64,000 bases of DNA from Massospora cicadina (taxonomy: Eukaryota > Entomophthoromycota > Entomophthoromycetes > Entomophthorales > Entomophthoraceae): the NCBI GenBank assembly GCA_022478985.1, contig JAKSZP010015895.1, positions 62,001-126,000 of the forward strand, written 5' to 3'. Under the pieces are notes generated by a model that saw nothing but the letters and a program-made list of their open reading frames with translations, made no database searches and was not told the DNA's origin. Below are positions 53,890 through 64,000 of the stretch, in pieces. The number at the start of each line of letters is the position of its first letter. Positions within the stretch are counted from its first letter, which is position 1. Position numbers and translations under genes: made by a program.

Positions 53890-55190
53890 TTTCCCCATCT
53901 AGGCTGCGGACTACATTCCTAACTCCTGTGTAGGTTTGACTTCCTTTTCCTAGACCACATCGATTTGCTCCTTAGGCTTCTTGCTGAAGCACTGGGAAGC
54001 AAAGTGGCTTTTCTCTCAGCACTGGTGACATTTCATGTTACTCTTGTTTGTCCGTTTAAAACCCTCAGGTTTATTTCCTGGTACTTTTCAATTTATTTGA
54101 TTTCTTGCCGGGTACAATCAATTTGGCCAGATCCTAGTTTATGACCAGACTTAGCTTTAAACTTTGATTAGGGACATCAAATGTAGCTACGTGCATTAAA
54201 AAGTGATCCATCAAATTCAAGGTGGTTATTCAGTAATAATTGTGAACAAAGTCATTTAATGTAAATTGCAATAGGGATGAAGAGCGGCTTGTAATGTAAT
54301 CTGCATGTCATAATTGGTAAAGATTTTTTCTATAACCAAAATTTGTGATTCTAGGTAGAAGAAGTCAGCAAAATTTGCTTAGGTTTTATCTTTCAGGAAT
54401 CGGATCCCCATAAATTCTTGCTTGAATATTATCATATGCAAAGGACTTTCAAACTCCTTCATTATTGCATCCTTGGCCTTCAAATAAGACCAATTATCTC
54501 CCTCTAGTTGAGGTAACACCAAGTTTTGACAGTATATATTCAAGAAGTTCATGACCATCAAAGCTTTTTGCCTATTGCAATACCCAAACATAATCATGTC
54601 AAACAGGCAAAAGAACACAGGAGCATTATCCCAATTAAAAAAAGGTAATTTTGGCATGGGTTTAAATTACTCCAAATTTTCTCTAGACGCAACTCTCAGC
54701 TTGGCTACCCAACTGACTTGAGGAGTAACCTTGGGGTTATCTCAGATAAAGTAATAAATGCTGTCAGCATATCCTAGGAGTTGTTGACTTCCCAACTGGA
54801 GTTTGTGGGATCTTCTCTTCAGCGTAAGTAATCACATAAGGGTTGCATTCACAACTCTGATTCTTCATATTGTTGAGTTGTTTTACTAGTCATTCCATAA
54901 CTGAGCTGAGTGAGTGCAAATGAACAAAATCTGCTTCACGTTCTGTCTTCAGATATAGAATTCTTTGACCAAATCCCGCTTGTTATTTTTCAAGAACATT
55001 ACTTTTCTGAGTAACTCATTGCTGAAATTAAAAACTTCTTCTACTACTTCCTCAATATTAGTGACTTTCTCCTCCAAGGCAGAAAGTTTCTCTATGATTG
55101 ACTATATTCAAGGTGTTCTTGTCAATGGATGCCATATCCGTCCATAGCTCTCTTAATTCTTCTTTATATGACGTTGTAGTTTGGCTTAAT
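53890..55190 (-). pseudogene. Ty3-D Gag
   Basis: The start region near 55170 resembles Ty3-A (ELWTDMASIDKNTLNIVN-like) and contains a coiled-coil-like stretch (LEEKVTNIEEVVEEVFNF). The capsid-like part is LPFFNWDNAPVFFCLFDMIM and LEGDNWSYLKAKDAIMKEFE (54379-54657). The zinc knuckle near 54030 keeps all four ligands (CHQC...H...C), with one stop between them where CGA/TGA differ by a C to T change. Confidence 0.75.
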
Positions 55191-55202
55191 TTACTCAACT
55201 AT

Positions 55203-55220
55203 TCCCTGTAGTGAGCACCA
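55203..55220 (-). other. Ty3-D primer-binding site
   Basis: Two bases inside the 5' LTR, the minus strand reads TGGTGCTCACTACAGGG, one base different from Ty3-A. Confidence 0.55.
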
Positions 55221-55222
55221 AA

Positions 55223-56296
55223 TGGTATAAACTGGTTTATCTGATTGTTTCCAGCTTTAGATTTCACAGGTTTGGTATGTGCACAATTTGCATTGCTTGA
55301 TAGATATATATTTGAGTGATAATAGTATGACAATTATTATCTTTAGTTGAATATTTAAACCAGATTTGGTCCAACGCTAAACTTGGAATAATCCACAAAA
55401 TACTGATTTGACAATTAGGGACTTCCTCCCTATTCAGCCTAAACTTAATGCAATCTCAGATTCAAACTTTCCAGTCTTATTTCTCATCACGCTAAGTCAG
55501 CGGAGATACACATCAAAGGTATGCTCTTTAAGAATATCCAATCCTTACTATTTATTGCATAAAAGAGTTCACAATTATTGTACTACAACAATAATTAATT
55601 GAAGATTAATAGAATTTAAAGCTAATATTGAGCTTTTCTATCTGCTTTATTAATAAAATTACTAGGAAATTTATAGGGGGACTTCAGCACCCAACTCCTT
55701 GGTTGGCACCTCAGCCATGAAACAACATCCGTTGCTGTTGAATTTCTATGACATCTCTACAATATATGGATTTTTTTATCAGATTAGGGATTCCTCCATC
55801 AGACATCACAGAGACCTGAAAATGGAAAGAGCCAGAAAACATGTCCCTAATGTTCCCACTTAATTACAGCAAACAAACCACATTTGGCTAGTGACCCGCT
55901 TAGGTATTGAGACTCTTTACCCATTATAACAGGTCATGAACCAACTGATTGATATGCTAGTTGCAGAAGGCATCACTTGCCTCACAACAGCTGATTAAAT
56001 TCATAATCACTCAGTGATGAAACCTGACCAATCCCAATAGGTACACCTGATAGTTAATCAGCATTTGACTATCAGATGCCCTAATTTTGTCAGAAGCTCT
56101 GCCCAATGAGATCTTAAGCATTTAAACGGATTGATCCCTGACAGATTCAAGTCTAGTGAATTACCCAAAATCCTATAGACATTATTAACCTAAAATCAAG
56201 ATCAACCAATATATGATTCATCTGGTAGTGGGATGTATCCACTAGCAAACCAGCAGATAACCTAGGAGGCTGAAAAGGTGAGCAAAAATCCTAACA
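55223..56296 (-). repeat. Ty3-D 5' LTR
   Basis: It starts TGGTATAAACTGGTTTATCT and ends GAGCAAAAATCCTAACA on the plus strand, 1074 bp, and is followed by ACCAC and the rest of the Ty3-E LTR. Confidence 0.8.
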
Positions 56297-56825
56297 ACCA
56301 CTATGCTAGTTTACAGCTTCAATACATTTTCAAACTTCATTTAAAGTCAAAAGAACTGTTATGTTGAGATAAGTGGTTCTCAATTCAGGGGGCTTTAAGT
56401 TGTCAAGTGAAAATATTTATCACAAAAATGGAGAATAATAGCAGTCAAGAAAACTAACCTGCTGTTCAGTTGAGAAGCATACTTTGATGGATATATACCT
56501 CACAATATGAAATACCTCCCATGTATCCTGAAAGCTTAGAGCTTTAGGCACTTTCCAATTTACTCTATCATCCATTGAAAATGATCAGTATCATCTTTAA
56601 TATCAGAACTTCATTGAAATTATTTAACAATTTCTAAATGGCATCTACTCTGGAGGCTGCTCCGTTTGCTCTTAAACTTTGTTGGTACATTCTATGATGT
56701 GAGAATTATCTATCTCGGCTTTACTACCAGTGGGATTGTTAGATTTGGGTACCAAACACTATCTCTGGAGATTTTTTCCAACACGTCATATTCACCTCCT
56801 ACAAATAGTCATATTGCATCACCAT

Positions 56826-58380
56826 GAAGTCCACCGAAAAACTAGAGATTACTCAAACTCTGCACTCCAATATTGTCAATTTATATAAAGTGGCCTCCTC
56901 TTTTGTCCACAACAATCAGGAAGCAATTTTCATTAACTGATGTTTAATCAATGAGTCTCATAACCAACTCATAGTGTTGGATAGTGGAATTTTAGGTTAC
57001 CATAAGGACCAGCTTTGTCAGACTGTAAAGCTCCTTGAGGCTGCCTGAAATCAATTCCTCAAACAAGTTGAGGACCTTGTGCATACCCTCCAGCAGCACT
57101 CTCAGAAGTTAGCCTCTCACAACATTGCCTTCTTAAGTGAAAGAACTGAATGTCCCTGTGGGTCTCAAGGACCTTCTGGTCCTGCAGTGCCTACTCCTTG
57201 CCAATCCTGACATTTCTTGGAAAAAGACATCTTTATAGCTCTTGCTACCTTATTTTTTTATATTAGGTGGTACCAACCTCTCTTGCTGCCTTATGGAATC
57301 ATATATATAATGAAGCTCAATGATGCAAGATCCAAGTTTATGTAGTCCCTCTTGATTAGGGTCTTAATCAAGTACTTGTCAGATGAAATGAATAATTTTA
57401 GCGCCTTCACCAAGCTCACCAATAATTGTATCGCCTAGCTTGAGCAAATCTATAAAGGGATCCAAAAAATACTAAAATAACTTAGAGAGCCAGCTGCTTC
57501 TCTAACATGCTGACAATCAAGAATTAAAGGAGCAGGTTGCTGACAAAGTCTCCATTACCTCTCTAAACTCAAACTGGGATGATATTCAAGTGGAACTTAA
57601 AGGATGAGATGACAACTATACCAATAGGCTTCTTATTACTATGGTGAAATTAAAATTTTCTAAACCTGCACCAATTTCAGGAGTCAAAGCCCTTTCCATT
57701 CCTATTGTCACTAAATTTTAAACCTAGTTTCAAGAAAAAAATTTATCCCCAGCCAGGAAACATCACCTCCTTCCTATACTATTATGAAAGTTCCATGGAG
57801 GAGGCTACTGACCAAGAAATTAAATCATATCCACTACTGTCTATATAGCACCGCTTGGGAGACTATGAATCACCATCTAAAGGAATGCCAAATCTGAGAA
57901 CAAGTTTGTACAACCCTAATACAGAAATGCAGAAGCAACCAAACCCTAACCAATTAAAAGAAGGTGTTATGGGTGTGCATCTGAACAATGGAGAAAACCT
58001 CATGGAGTTTGCCAGCTGATTCTATGCCCAAGCACAGCCCTTAGTAACCACTAACCACATTACCTTGGATGAAGCCATGTCCGCATTCATCTCCACATTG
58101 GGATCTTATCCCGATGTCCAAATGCATATGATCAGCCAGAAGAATGGGTTTACTTGCGTTTGGGCGATCAAGTAAGCGCTTAATGAAATACCTGCATCTA
58201 CCCTACATCCCAAGTCTACCACATCTATTACCTCCAGTTGCCCTCAAGTCCAAATTGTCAAAAATATGAATAATCCCAGACTTTGATGCTCCTACTACTT
58301 TGGGTTCTGTCACAATGCCAAGTCTTGTTGGAAAAGACTTGCTGAGGAGGCGGGGAAAAGGCTATCAGCATGAAGGATGT
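56826..58380 (+). pseudogene. Ty3-E Gag
   Basis: It starts MKSTEKLEITQTLHSNIVNL at 56826. A coiled-coil-like region (LKQVEDLVHTLQQHSQKLAS) leads to FLSERTECPCGS. The capsid-like part near 57750-58170 reads PGNITSFLYYYESSMEEATD, then NGENLMEFAS-FYAQAQPL and LDEAMSAFISTLGSYPDVQM. A nucleocapsid-like motif, HNAKSCWKRLAEEAG, lies near 58310 with incomplete cysteines. It shares the SFLYYYE / SFLFMYE segment with Ty3-F. Confidence 0.55.
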
Positions 58381-58399
58381 GGCACCTCATTTTGAAATC

Positions 58400-59530
58400 C
58401 CTGTACCACCTCAAGAACCATCATCAAAAACTAATGAGCCTTGAGTTGTCATACCCAAAGAGAAAGTTTCATTACCTATTGATAATAAAGAGCCTGATAC
58501 TGCTTACTCTAATTCATATGAATCTTCTATGTTTCTCACACTACCTCTGTAGTTTGGGAGCTTGGTTACACACATCGCTTTAAAAGTTTATAAGATCCTA
58601 GCCCACGCCATTCTCAACCGTGGTTCCTACATGAATTTCAATTCATCCAAACTAATGAAACACATTAATTTAGCTCCATACTTGCCGCATTACATGGATT
58701 TGGCACAGTTGGAAAACAGTGTACTTGGTACATTAGGGCTATTCTTCCTTGCAATTCGCTTTTTGGAAGCTATCTGTGGATACAACCACTGTTGCCTTAA
58801 ATAACCTGAGCATTGGCCTTCTATTCGAGACTCAGTTTCTCTAAGACCATCTTGCCATAGTGCAATATGTTGAGGGATGTTTATCCATGCTGGGACATCA
58901 GGTCTCACTGGCTTTGAAACCTCATGCATTGCCAAAATGGAGGTCAAAGCTTAGGCTTGCCTATTAGAGAGTGAAAGATGAATCAACTATCTTAAGTATA
59001 ATATAATGAGCTCTCAAATAAAGATGCCACATTATTGCAGTCTATGGCCAAGGGGGCATGACCATTTATCTTCCTAAGGTGACCACTATACTGAAAAAGT
59101 CTCCGGTTATTGTGACACCTAAGTTCACTTCAATAATCCCTCCAGATACATGAAGAGATTTGAGGCATAAATAACCCATTGGTCAAGGAGGTCCTAACCT
59201 GTTCAGTAATTTTAGATCCTCTCTATGCTGGATCCATATTGGCGTTGCTGGATACCCTTACTGAAAAACCTAAGATAGTGGCCCTAACATTCCACCTGCT
59301 TATGTTCTCCCTCTTTCTGTAGATGCCCTCAACAACGGAAATAGCTTTGGAAGTTTATGGGATCTTTGATTAAAAACACCTCCATCAGTAGATCTAGTTG
59401 ACACCTGTATTAGACACTTTATCACTAGTGAGTAACAGGGTTATGTTAAAAAAATATTGGAGGAGTACTCAGAGCTCTTTTAAAATTCTACCTATTATTT
59501 AGAAAAATTGAGTGGTGTCCTACTCTCAGC
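58400..59530 (+). pseudogene. Ty3-E protease and RT linker
   Basis: Near 58590 it reads KILAHAILNRGSYMNFNSSK, where the D-T-G active site is N-R-G. Later it reads EIALEVYGIFD and, near 59440, GYVKKILEEYSELF, the usual start of the linker before RT. No RT block follows, so the element ends or is deleted about 59530. Confidence 0.5.
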
Positions 59531-61773
59531 ATAAAAGTTCTCTTGACTATATCTGGAGTTCAAAATATGGGCTTGCAGTAAACTTGTGGAGAGGTCAATA
59601 AAACAAAAATGGGGCAAAAAACATAATATTGAGGTAAAAAGCATCAATAGTTTTAGAGTGTGTGGACGTGTTGCACTCAGGGACCTTCATGCTATGTACA
59701 ATCAGGATCTTTCACAGCCTTTCAGATCAGCCGCCTGGTCAACTCATCATTGTTCTACACTATCAAAATGACCGCAATGGTGGGGGTTGCACCTCTTGAG
59801 TTTCAGTAAGCGGGGTTAACTTCCTGAAGGCATCTCCATTGATTCTCATGCATGATGCTTCCTGATTGAAACTTGAGTTTTTGCTTCAGGAACATATACA
59901 CTTGTACTGGCTTGAAAGTCAACTTGGAGGGTCCCAATTTGGGAGTAGGCTTAACTTACTCATTTTCTCAAATCCCCACAAACCCTCTTTGAAACTGGCT
60001 TGAGGCGTCATATTTCAACTGCCCAGATAACTAAACCAACAACTCACAGTAATGTATGAAGATAGTAACTTTAATCAATAATTATAAAACAAAAGGTAGT
60101 TTAAGCATAGGGTTATTTAAGAAACAAGATAGCACCCTGTAGTATCAAATACTGCCAGAGGCTTATGGTTTTGCTCAAGTAAATGACAGGATAGGCTGAT
60201 CCAACTCCTTTCAGAAAAGATATCCCTTTCACTTGAAAATCCTCTCAAATATCTAGTATCTACCAAAGTTTTCATTTGTGCTTTACATAGTTACTAAGCA
60301 GCACATCCAAATGGTAGACTACATTATAAATCCAAATTGGGTCAGAAAGTGAATAACTATGATCAAGAAATTTTCATATACAGATGTGATATGTGAAATG
60401 CAGTCAAGTTACCAGCTATACACCATAATAATTATATAGGACTCTATTAATAGTTTTATGCTGACATGGGGACAACATAGAATAGTACGCTAAACTATAA
60501 TTAGGAGGCGATATAATAATCAAGGCCATAGAATCATAAGCCAATAAGTTTAGGAAACATGAGATGTGTCAGTGGGGTTTTAGAGATTCGATTAAAAGTA
60601 GATTAATACTTTAGGAGACTTAATATAAAAGATGAAGCGACTTGGCGAAGTAATTGCTATTCCAATCAAACCCACTGTACAATTATTAGTTAAAAGAGGA
60701 CAATAAATATATATAAAATTATTGTAATCAAATGGTTGGTCAAACCAATTACAACAACCCCCCTCAAGATCCTGTTAGACGGGGTATAGGGCCAATTCTT
60801 TTGGCCATGTACTCAGTTCATCACTATCTCCTGATTGACATTAGCAATAGAGTACTTGGAGTTCATCTTATGAATAAGCTTATAAAGTCAAGACCAAAGA
60901 ACGTCAAGCTTGTTCTATCAACCTCCCATTCAATGGTGATAAAGGAAAATGATGTCACTTAATTAAAAAATGGGTAAGGAGGGCCATCTGTATTAATGCA
61001 AGATTACCAATTTTCTGTTGTGGTGACAATGCCTTGAGTGGTTAGGGCTTGAAGCTGGACAATTTCATCAGCAGGGCCCTAATAGTTAATCAGGGTTCTC
61101 AGGTATGGAGGTGTCAGACAATTTCAAGTCTGATATTGTAAAAAGAGAGTTTTGGATGAAGAAAGGAATAATATTAGCCAAAAGATCCTGGTCACTTCTT
61201 GGTGGAACCATTTAGATTGGGGTAAAACTTTTATTAATACAGCTTAGGAAAAATAACACAAGCTTGGGCAGTCAGATTGCACCAACTGCGCGGCAGAATC
61301 AAGGGAGCCATTCTGAGGTCACTCCCCATCTTACAACAAATTATGTTCAACTTACACCGTGGAGACTGGCCCTTTTATAGGGTTGGAGGGGGCCTTGCAA
61401 GGTGCAAATATTTTCCCATCAGATTCAGTAAAAGATATAAAAACCTAACCTCACAGATCTATCCTATCTGTCAGCGCCCTCCATCAGCCAATTTCTAAAA
61501 GTTAGGCGAGTCTCCTGAGCTCTAAGTCAAATCGCAATATTCCCTGATTTGGACTTTACTAAGCAATCCAAACTTTGATCCTGGACATTTTAAATACTGA
61601 GTATCAACTTAATAAGAGGGTTCGTTTCTTAACCTCCCCATGGGTGATTAATAAAAATTATATAAAAACTATAGCTTTTAGATATTGTATTATTAATTTA
61701 CTATAAGTGGTCAGTTACCCCCTTAATAATTAAATAACTTGCAGTAGAGAATTGGACCTCTCCTGAAAATACA
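59531..61773. other. Unassigned region between Ty3-E and Ty3-F
   Basis: There is no recognisable protein. ORFs of 61-76 codons at 59586, 60732 and 61277 match nothing I know. A hairpin-forming stretch TTGTAATCAAATGGTT with ...AAACCAATTACAA lies at 60722-60757, next to a C-run. A TATA-like CTTTTATAGGGTTGG at 61371 lies in GC-richer DNA, which could be part of an LTR upstream of Ty3-F. Confidence 0.3.
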
Positions 61774-61899
61774 TGTTAGAATTTAGGTGCAAAACACATT
61801 AGTGAGCAACACAAAAACCCTAAATTCTAACAAATGGTTCTCACTGCAGGGGGTAGTACACCATAAAACATTAATTAAAAATGGAAATTTTGGGTCATT

Positions 61900-63230
61900 A
61901 ACCCTCACAACCCCCTCAGCCTCTGACTCTTGGCTAGATGCTTTGGCTCAGCAGTTAGCTCATGCCCTGTCTTAACTTGAAACCCTCAAACAGTGCGTAC
62001 ACTAATCCTTTCATGAGGCTGCTTTAATTATCACCAAACTCCCTTTCCGTGACAAATTTACCCCAGGTGAGGGTAGCATTGACTCATTCCTATTCATGTA
62101 TGAGGCGTTTATGGAAGGGACAACCAACTAAAAAGTTAAAGAACATCCTTTCCTGCCTCAGCTTCTCTGCCCAAGAGGTAATGTTACCATATATGGACAC
62201 CTTAACACTTGGTCTGATATAAAGAAAGTGCTTATTGAGGATTGTGGATCAGCGCAGATCTTGCAAGGACAAAAACAGGCGTTTATGTGCATAAGTCTAT
62301 TGAGGGGGAATCAGTTGCCACCTTTGTTGATAAGTTTTACAGCGCAGACCAACCTCTCCTTCTCACTAAAATGCTACCATTGGATGATGCTATTGCGTCT
62401 ATCTTAGCTGAATTATTTTCACATCCCTCCTTAGTGATATATGTCTCTTCAGCTTAGCGCTCTTTCCACTATATACGCGATATCAAGGAGGCCTTGCTAG
62501 TGGTGGCTGACATCTACAAATTTGACTTTACATAGGAAGCTCTTTAGCAAGCATCCACTCCGACCACTCTAGCCTCTTCTATGGCTAACTCTCTCTGAGA
62601 ACCTGCTTCTGCAGAGTTGCCACCACAAAAGGCTTCTCCATCCAGCGAAGATAGCAGAGAATATTGATCATGACAGGGCAATGCTCCCCTTTGTCTTCAG
62701 TTCTAAAGAACCCATTAGTGAAAGCAGTTGTCCCTTTGCCTTACTCATCTTTTTCTCCAGAGCGGCCTTACCAAGTGGTTCCAAAGCCTGCTACTAAGCC
62801 TAAACCCATTTTTCAGGTGCCAATCGCCCCAACTAATAATGGGTTAAATGACCAGGTCACAACAGCAAAGCCGCATGTTTCACAAAAGCATACAGCCACT
62901 GATTGATCCAAAGCTGGCGTTGTTAAAGCATCCACCTCCACAATACTATCTCCCTCAACCTCTCAATCAGAAAAACTTTAGTCTAAATCCTGTCTCCATG
63001 AGGCAGAGCAAACCAACTACTTTGAAGGTCAAAACTCAATCTGTGACAGTTTCAACGACTTCCCAAAAGTTAATAAGGTGAAGAAGCAGCCCCAGGACCT
63101 ATCATTCCATAAGGGAAGCCCTGAATATACCTCATTCCCAATGAGCTCACTAACATGCATTGATAACCACTCTGATGACAAATATGAAGGAGGTGGCGAA
63201 GAAATGGTCATTTTGTTTTAAAAGCTTCAG
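61900..63230 (+). pseudogene. Ty3-F Gag
   Basis: Frames around 61910-62230 read DSWLDALAQQLAHALS, then EGSIDSFLFMYEAFMEGTTN and NVTIYGHLNTWSDIKK. After a frameshift it continues EGESVATFVDKFYSADQPLL and LDDAIASILAELFSHP (62242-62457), a capsid-type order also seen in Ty3-E. A Pro/Lys-rich segment (VPKPATKPKPIFQVPIAPT) follows. No zinc knuckle was found. It has several frameshifts and stops. Confidence 0.55.
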
Positions 63231-63323
63231 GTGAAGTGAAGGTACCCAACTGATCGAACCCTGAGAGAGTGGATTGGGCTAAGATACCCCATCAAACTTA
63301 TCTCCAGCAAGTGTTAAGGGGTC

Positions 63324-64000
63324 TTGAGATTATTGACACTGCCGGTGATGCTGTCCAGCTCATTGTCAAATTTATCCAATCTACCATGTGTTAATACCCT
63401 TCAGTCATTACAAGAGAGATACCCTGAAACTTCCAAAAGACTTGCCTCTACTCTCCATCTAAAGGAGGTCCTCACTCTTCCACCCAAATTGGGTGACATT
63501 TTAACTAAAGTGGAGGTCGTCATTAGTGGAGTGTGAGTTAGGGCTATCCTTGACACTGGGTCCTCTGTGAAAGTTGTCATCCAAACTTATGAAAAAATTA
63601 AGCTGGCTCACGACCTTGACTATACACAAGAGTTTGGAACTTTGGGGCTAAACAACACTTGTGTCATTGGAGCCTACTCTTCTCTGCCCTCTTGTTTTAA
63701 AAACTCATTTTGTCAGCCCCTGCGGTGGCTTGGCTAAAAATCTCATTATCTACTCATTAGTACAGTTCACGCTCAAATTTTAAAGGGTTATTAACTTAAA
63801 GCAGGGCTATCTCTCCATTCTTAAATATGAGGATCCTCTAACTCTAACCCATGAAGCACTTAATAAAAAGGAATATGCTTGTACAGTTAAGTATCCTTCT
63901 TCTGCCTTATTCCTACATTATACCACGGTGGGGTGGAATACAAAAAAGCTTCCCAAATCAGCGGACGCCCTAGAGGGTATCCCTTTTTATGAGTTGGAAG
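63324..64000 (+). pseudogene. Ty3-F aspartic protease (cut by window end)
   Basis: The frame from 63324 leads to KVEVVISGV, then, after a stop (TGA at 63534), VRAILDTGSSVKVVIQTYEK near 63540-63600 with an intact D-T-G. It continues EFGTLGLNNTCVIGAYSSLP and a degraded LNYHLLIG-type block. The end of the window falls in the linker to RT (DALEGIPFYELE). Confidence 0.65.

Larger units (their letters stand above)
45839..56296 (-). mobile_element. Ty3-D: Ty3 retrotransposon nested in the Ty3-E LTR
   Basis: LTRs lie at 45839-46905 and 55223-56296, with flanking ATCAC (45834-45838) and ACCAC (56297-56301), a 5-bp duplication with one mismatch. The minus-strand order is gag, protease, RT, RNase H and integrase. 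The plus-strand ORF region shared with Ty3-A follows, then the 3' LTR. RT is split by a solo LTR at 51292-52345. It is more decayed than Ty3-A. Confidence 0.85.
56302..59530 (+). mobile_element. Ty3-E: degraded Ty3 element, gag to RT linker
   Basis: It comprises the LTR remainder (56302 to about 56371) and the primer-binding site TGGTTCTCAATTCAGGG at 56374. Gag, protease and the pre-RT linker follow, and after about 59530 no RT is visible. Together with 45429-45838 it forms one element interrupted by Ty3-D. All coding parts have stops. Confidence 0.6.
61774..64000 (+). mobile_element. Ty3-F: Ty3 element, 5' part (runs off the window)
   Basis: The LTR-like end CCTAAATTCTAACA finishes at 61832 and the primer-binding site TGGTTCTCACTGCAGGG starts at 61835. 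Gag and a protease with intact D-T-G follow to the window end. A mirror of the LTR end (TGTTAGAATTTAGG) lies only 45 bases upstream, at 61774. RT and integrase would be beyond 64000. Confidence 0.6.

Noticed and set aside
59586..59771. Host gene fragment after Ty3-E
   Set aside because: A 61-codon ORF with no recognisable motif, splice sites or second copy; not enough to call a gene.
60722..60775. Copia-type LTR boundary (CAACA followed by a C-run)
   Set aside because: On the minus strand it looks like a polypurine tract plus LTR start, but no second LTR end and no copia protein blocks were found nearby.

Overview
The window looks like a repeat-dense stretch of an AT-rich fungal nuclear genome. 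My best guess is an early-diverging lineage such as the Glomeromycotina (arbuscular mycorrhizal fungi). The grounds are a spliced seven-transmembrane receptor gene with introns of only 32-39 nt, chromodomain Ty3 elements, a Helitron and tRNA-derived SINEs in one AT-rich locus. The taxon is inference. I see no prokaryotic genes, CRISPR arrays or rRNA. Apart from one receptor gene (34935-36267, +), almost everything recognisable is mobile DNA, mostly broken by stops and frameshifts.

Left part (1-11 kb). A minus-strand Helitron Rep-helicase relic runs from about 9900 down to 2590, with its domains in the expected order. It is split by about 3 kb of plus-strand sequence (5780-8745) made of two copies of a small retroelement (here ZKR) that encodes a zinc-knuckle protein and shows no reverse transcriptase. 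A third ZKR 3' end starts the window. Two related direct repeats (1059-2364 and 9976-10454) flank the Helitron.

Middle part (11-37 kb). A composite AT-rich repeat (a palindromic MITE-like part, a 4 x 70 bp minisatellite and a conserved tail) lies at 11635-13150. It recurs as a tandem array from 14696 to 33075. That array is interrupted by a chromovirus (Ty3-B, 16378-31940, target duplication ATACC). Ty3-B is itself interrupted inside its integrase by a second Ty3 element (Ty3-A, 17657-27251, target duplication ACCAC). The receptor gene follows, surrounded by SINEs that carry 13-17 bp target duplications.

Right part (37-64 kb). Ty3-C (37301-44911, +) is a relative of Ty3-A. Ty3-D (45839-56296, -), also a relative, sits inside the 5' LTR of another plus-strand element, Ty3-E (45429 to about 59530), and carries an inserted solo LTR in its RT gene. 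Ty3-F (61774 to the window end, +) shows gag and protease only.

Most unusual signals. (1) Four tiny insertions of 14-24 nt share the 3' end CTAGTACT plus an A-tail, start at different 5' points, and have target duplications: they look like extreme 5' truncations of one retroposon. (2) Ty3-A and Ty3-D share an opposite-strand ORF between integrase and 3' LTR, each with a TATA box at the same spacing. (3) ZKR is a retroelement-like family with its own zinc-knuckle ORF and no visible RT. All coordinates of degenerate genes are approximate, because they were read by eye.
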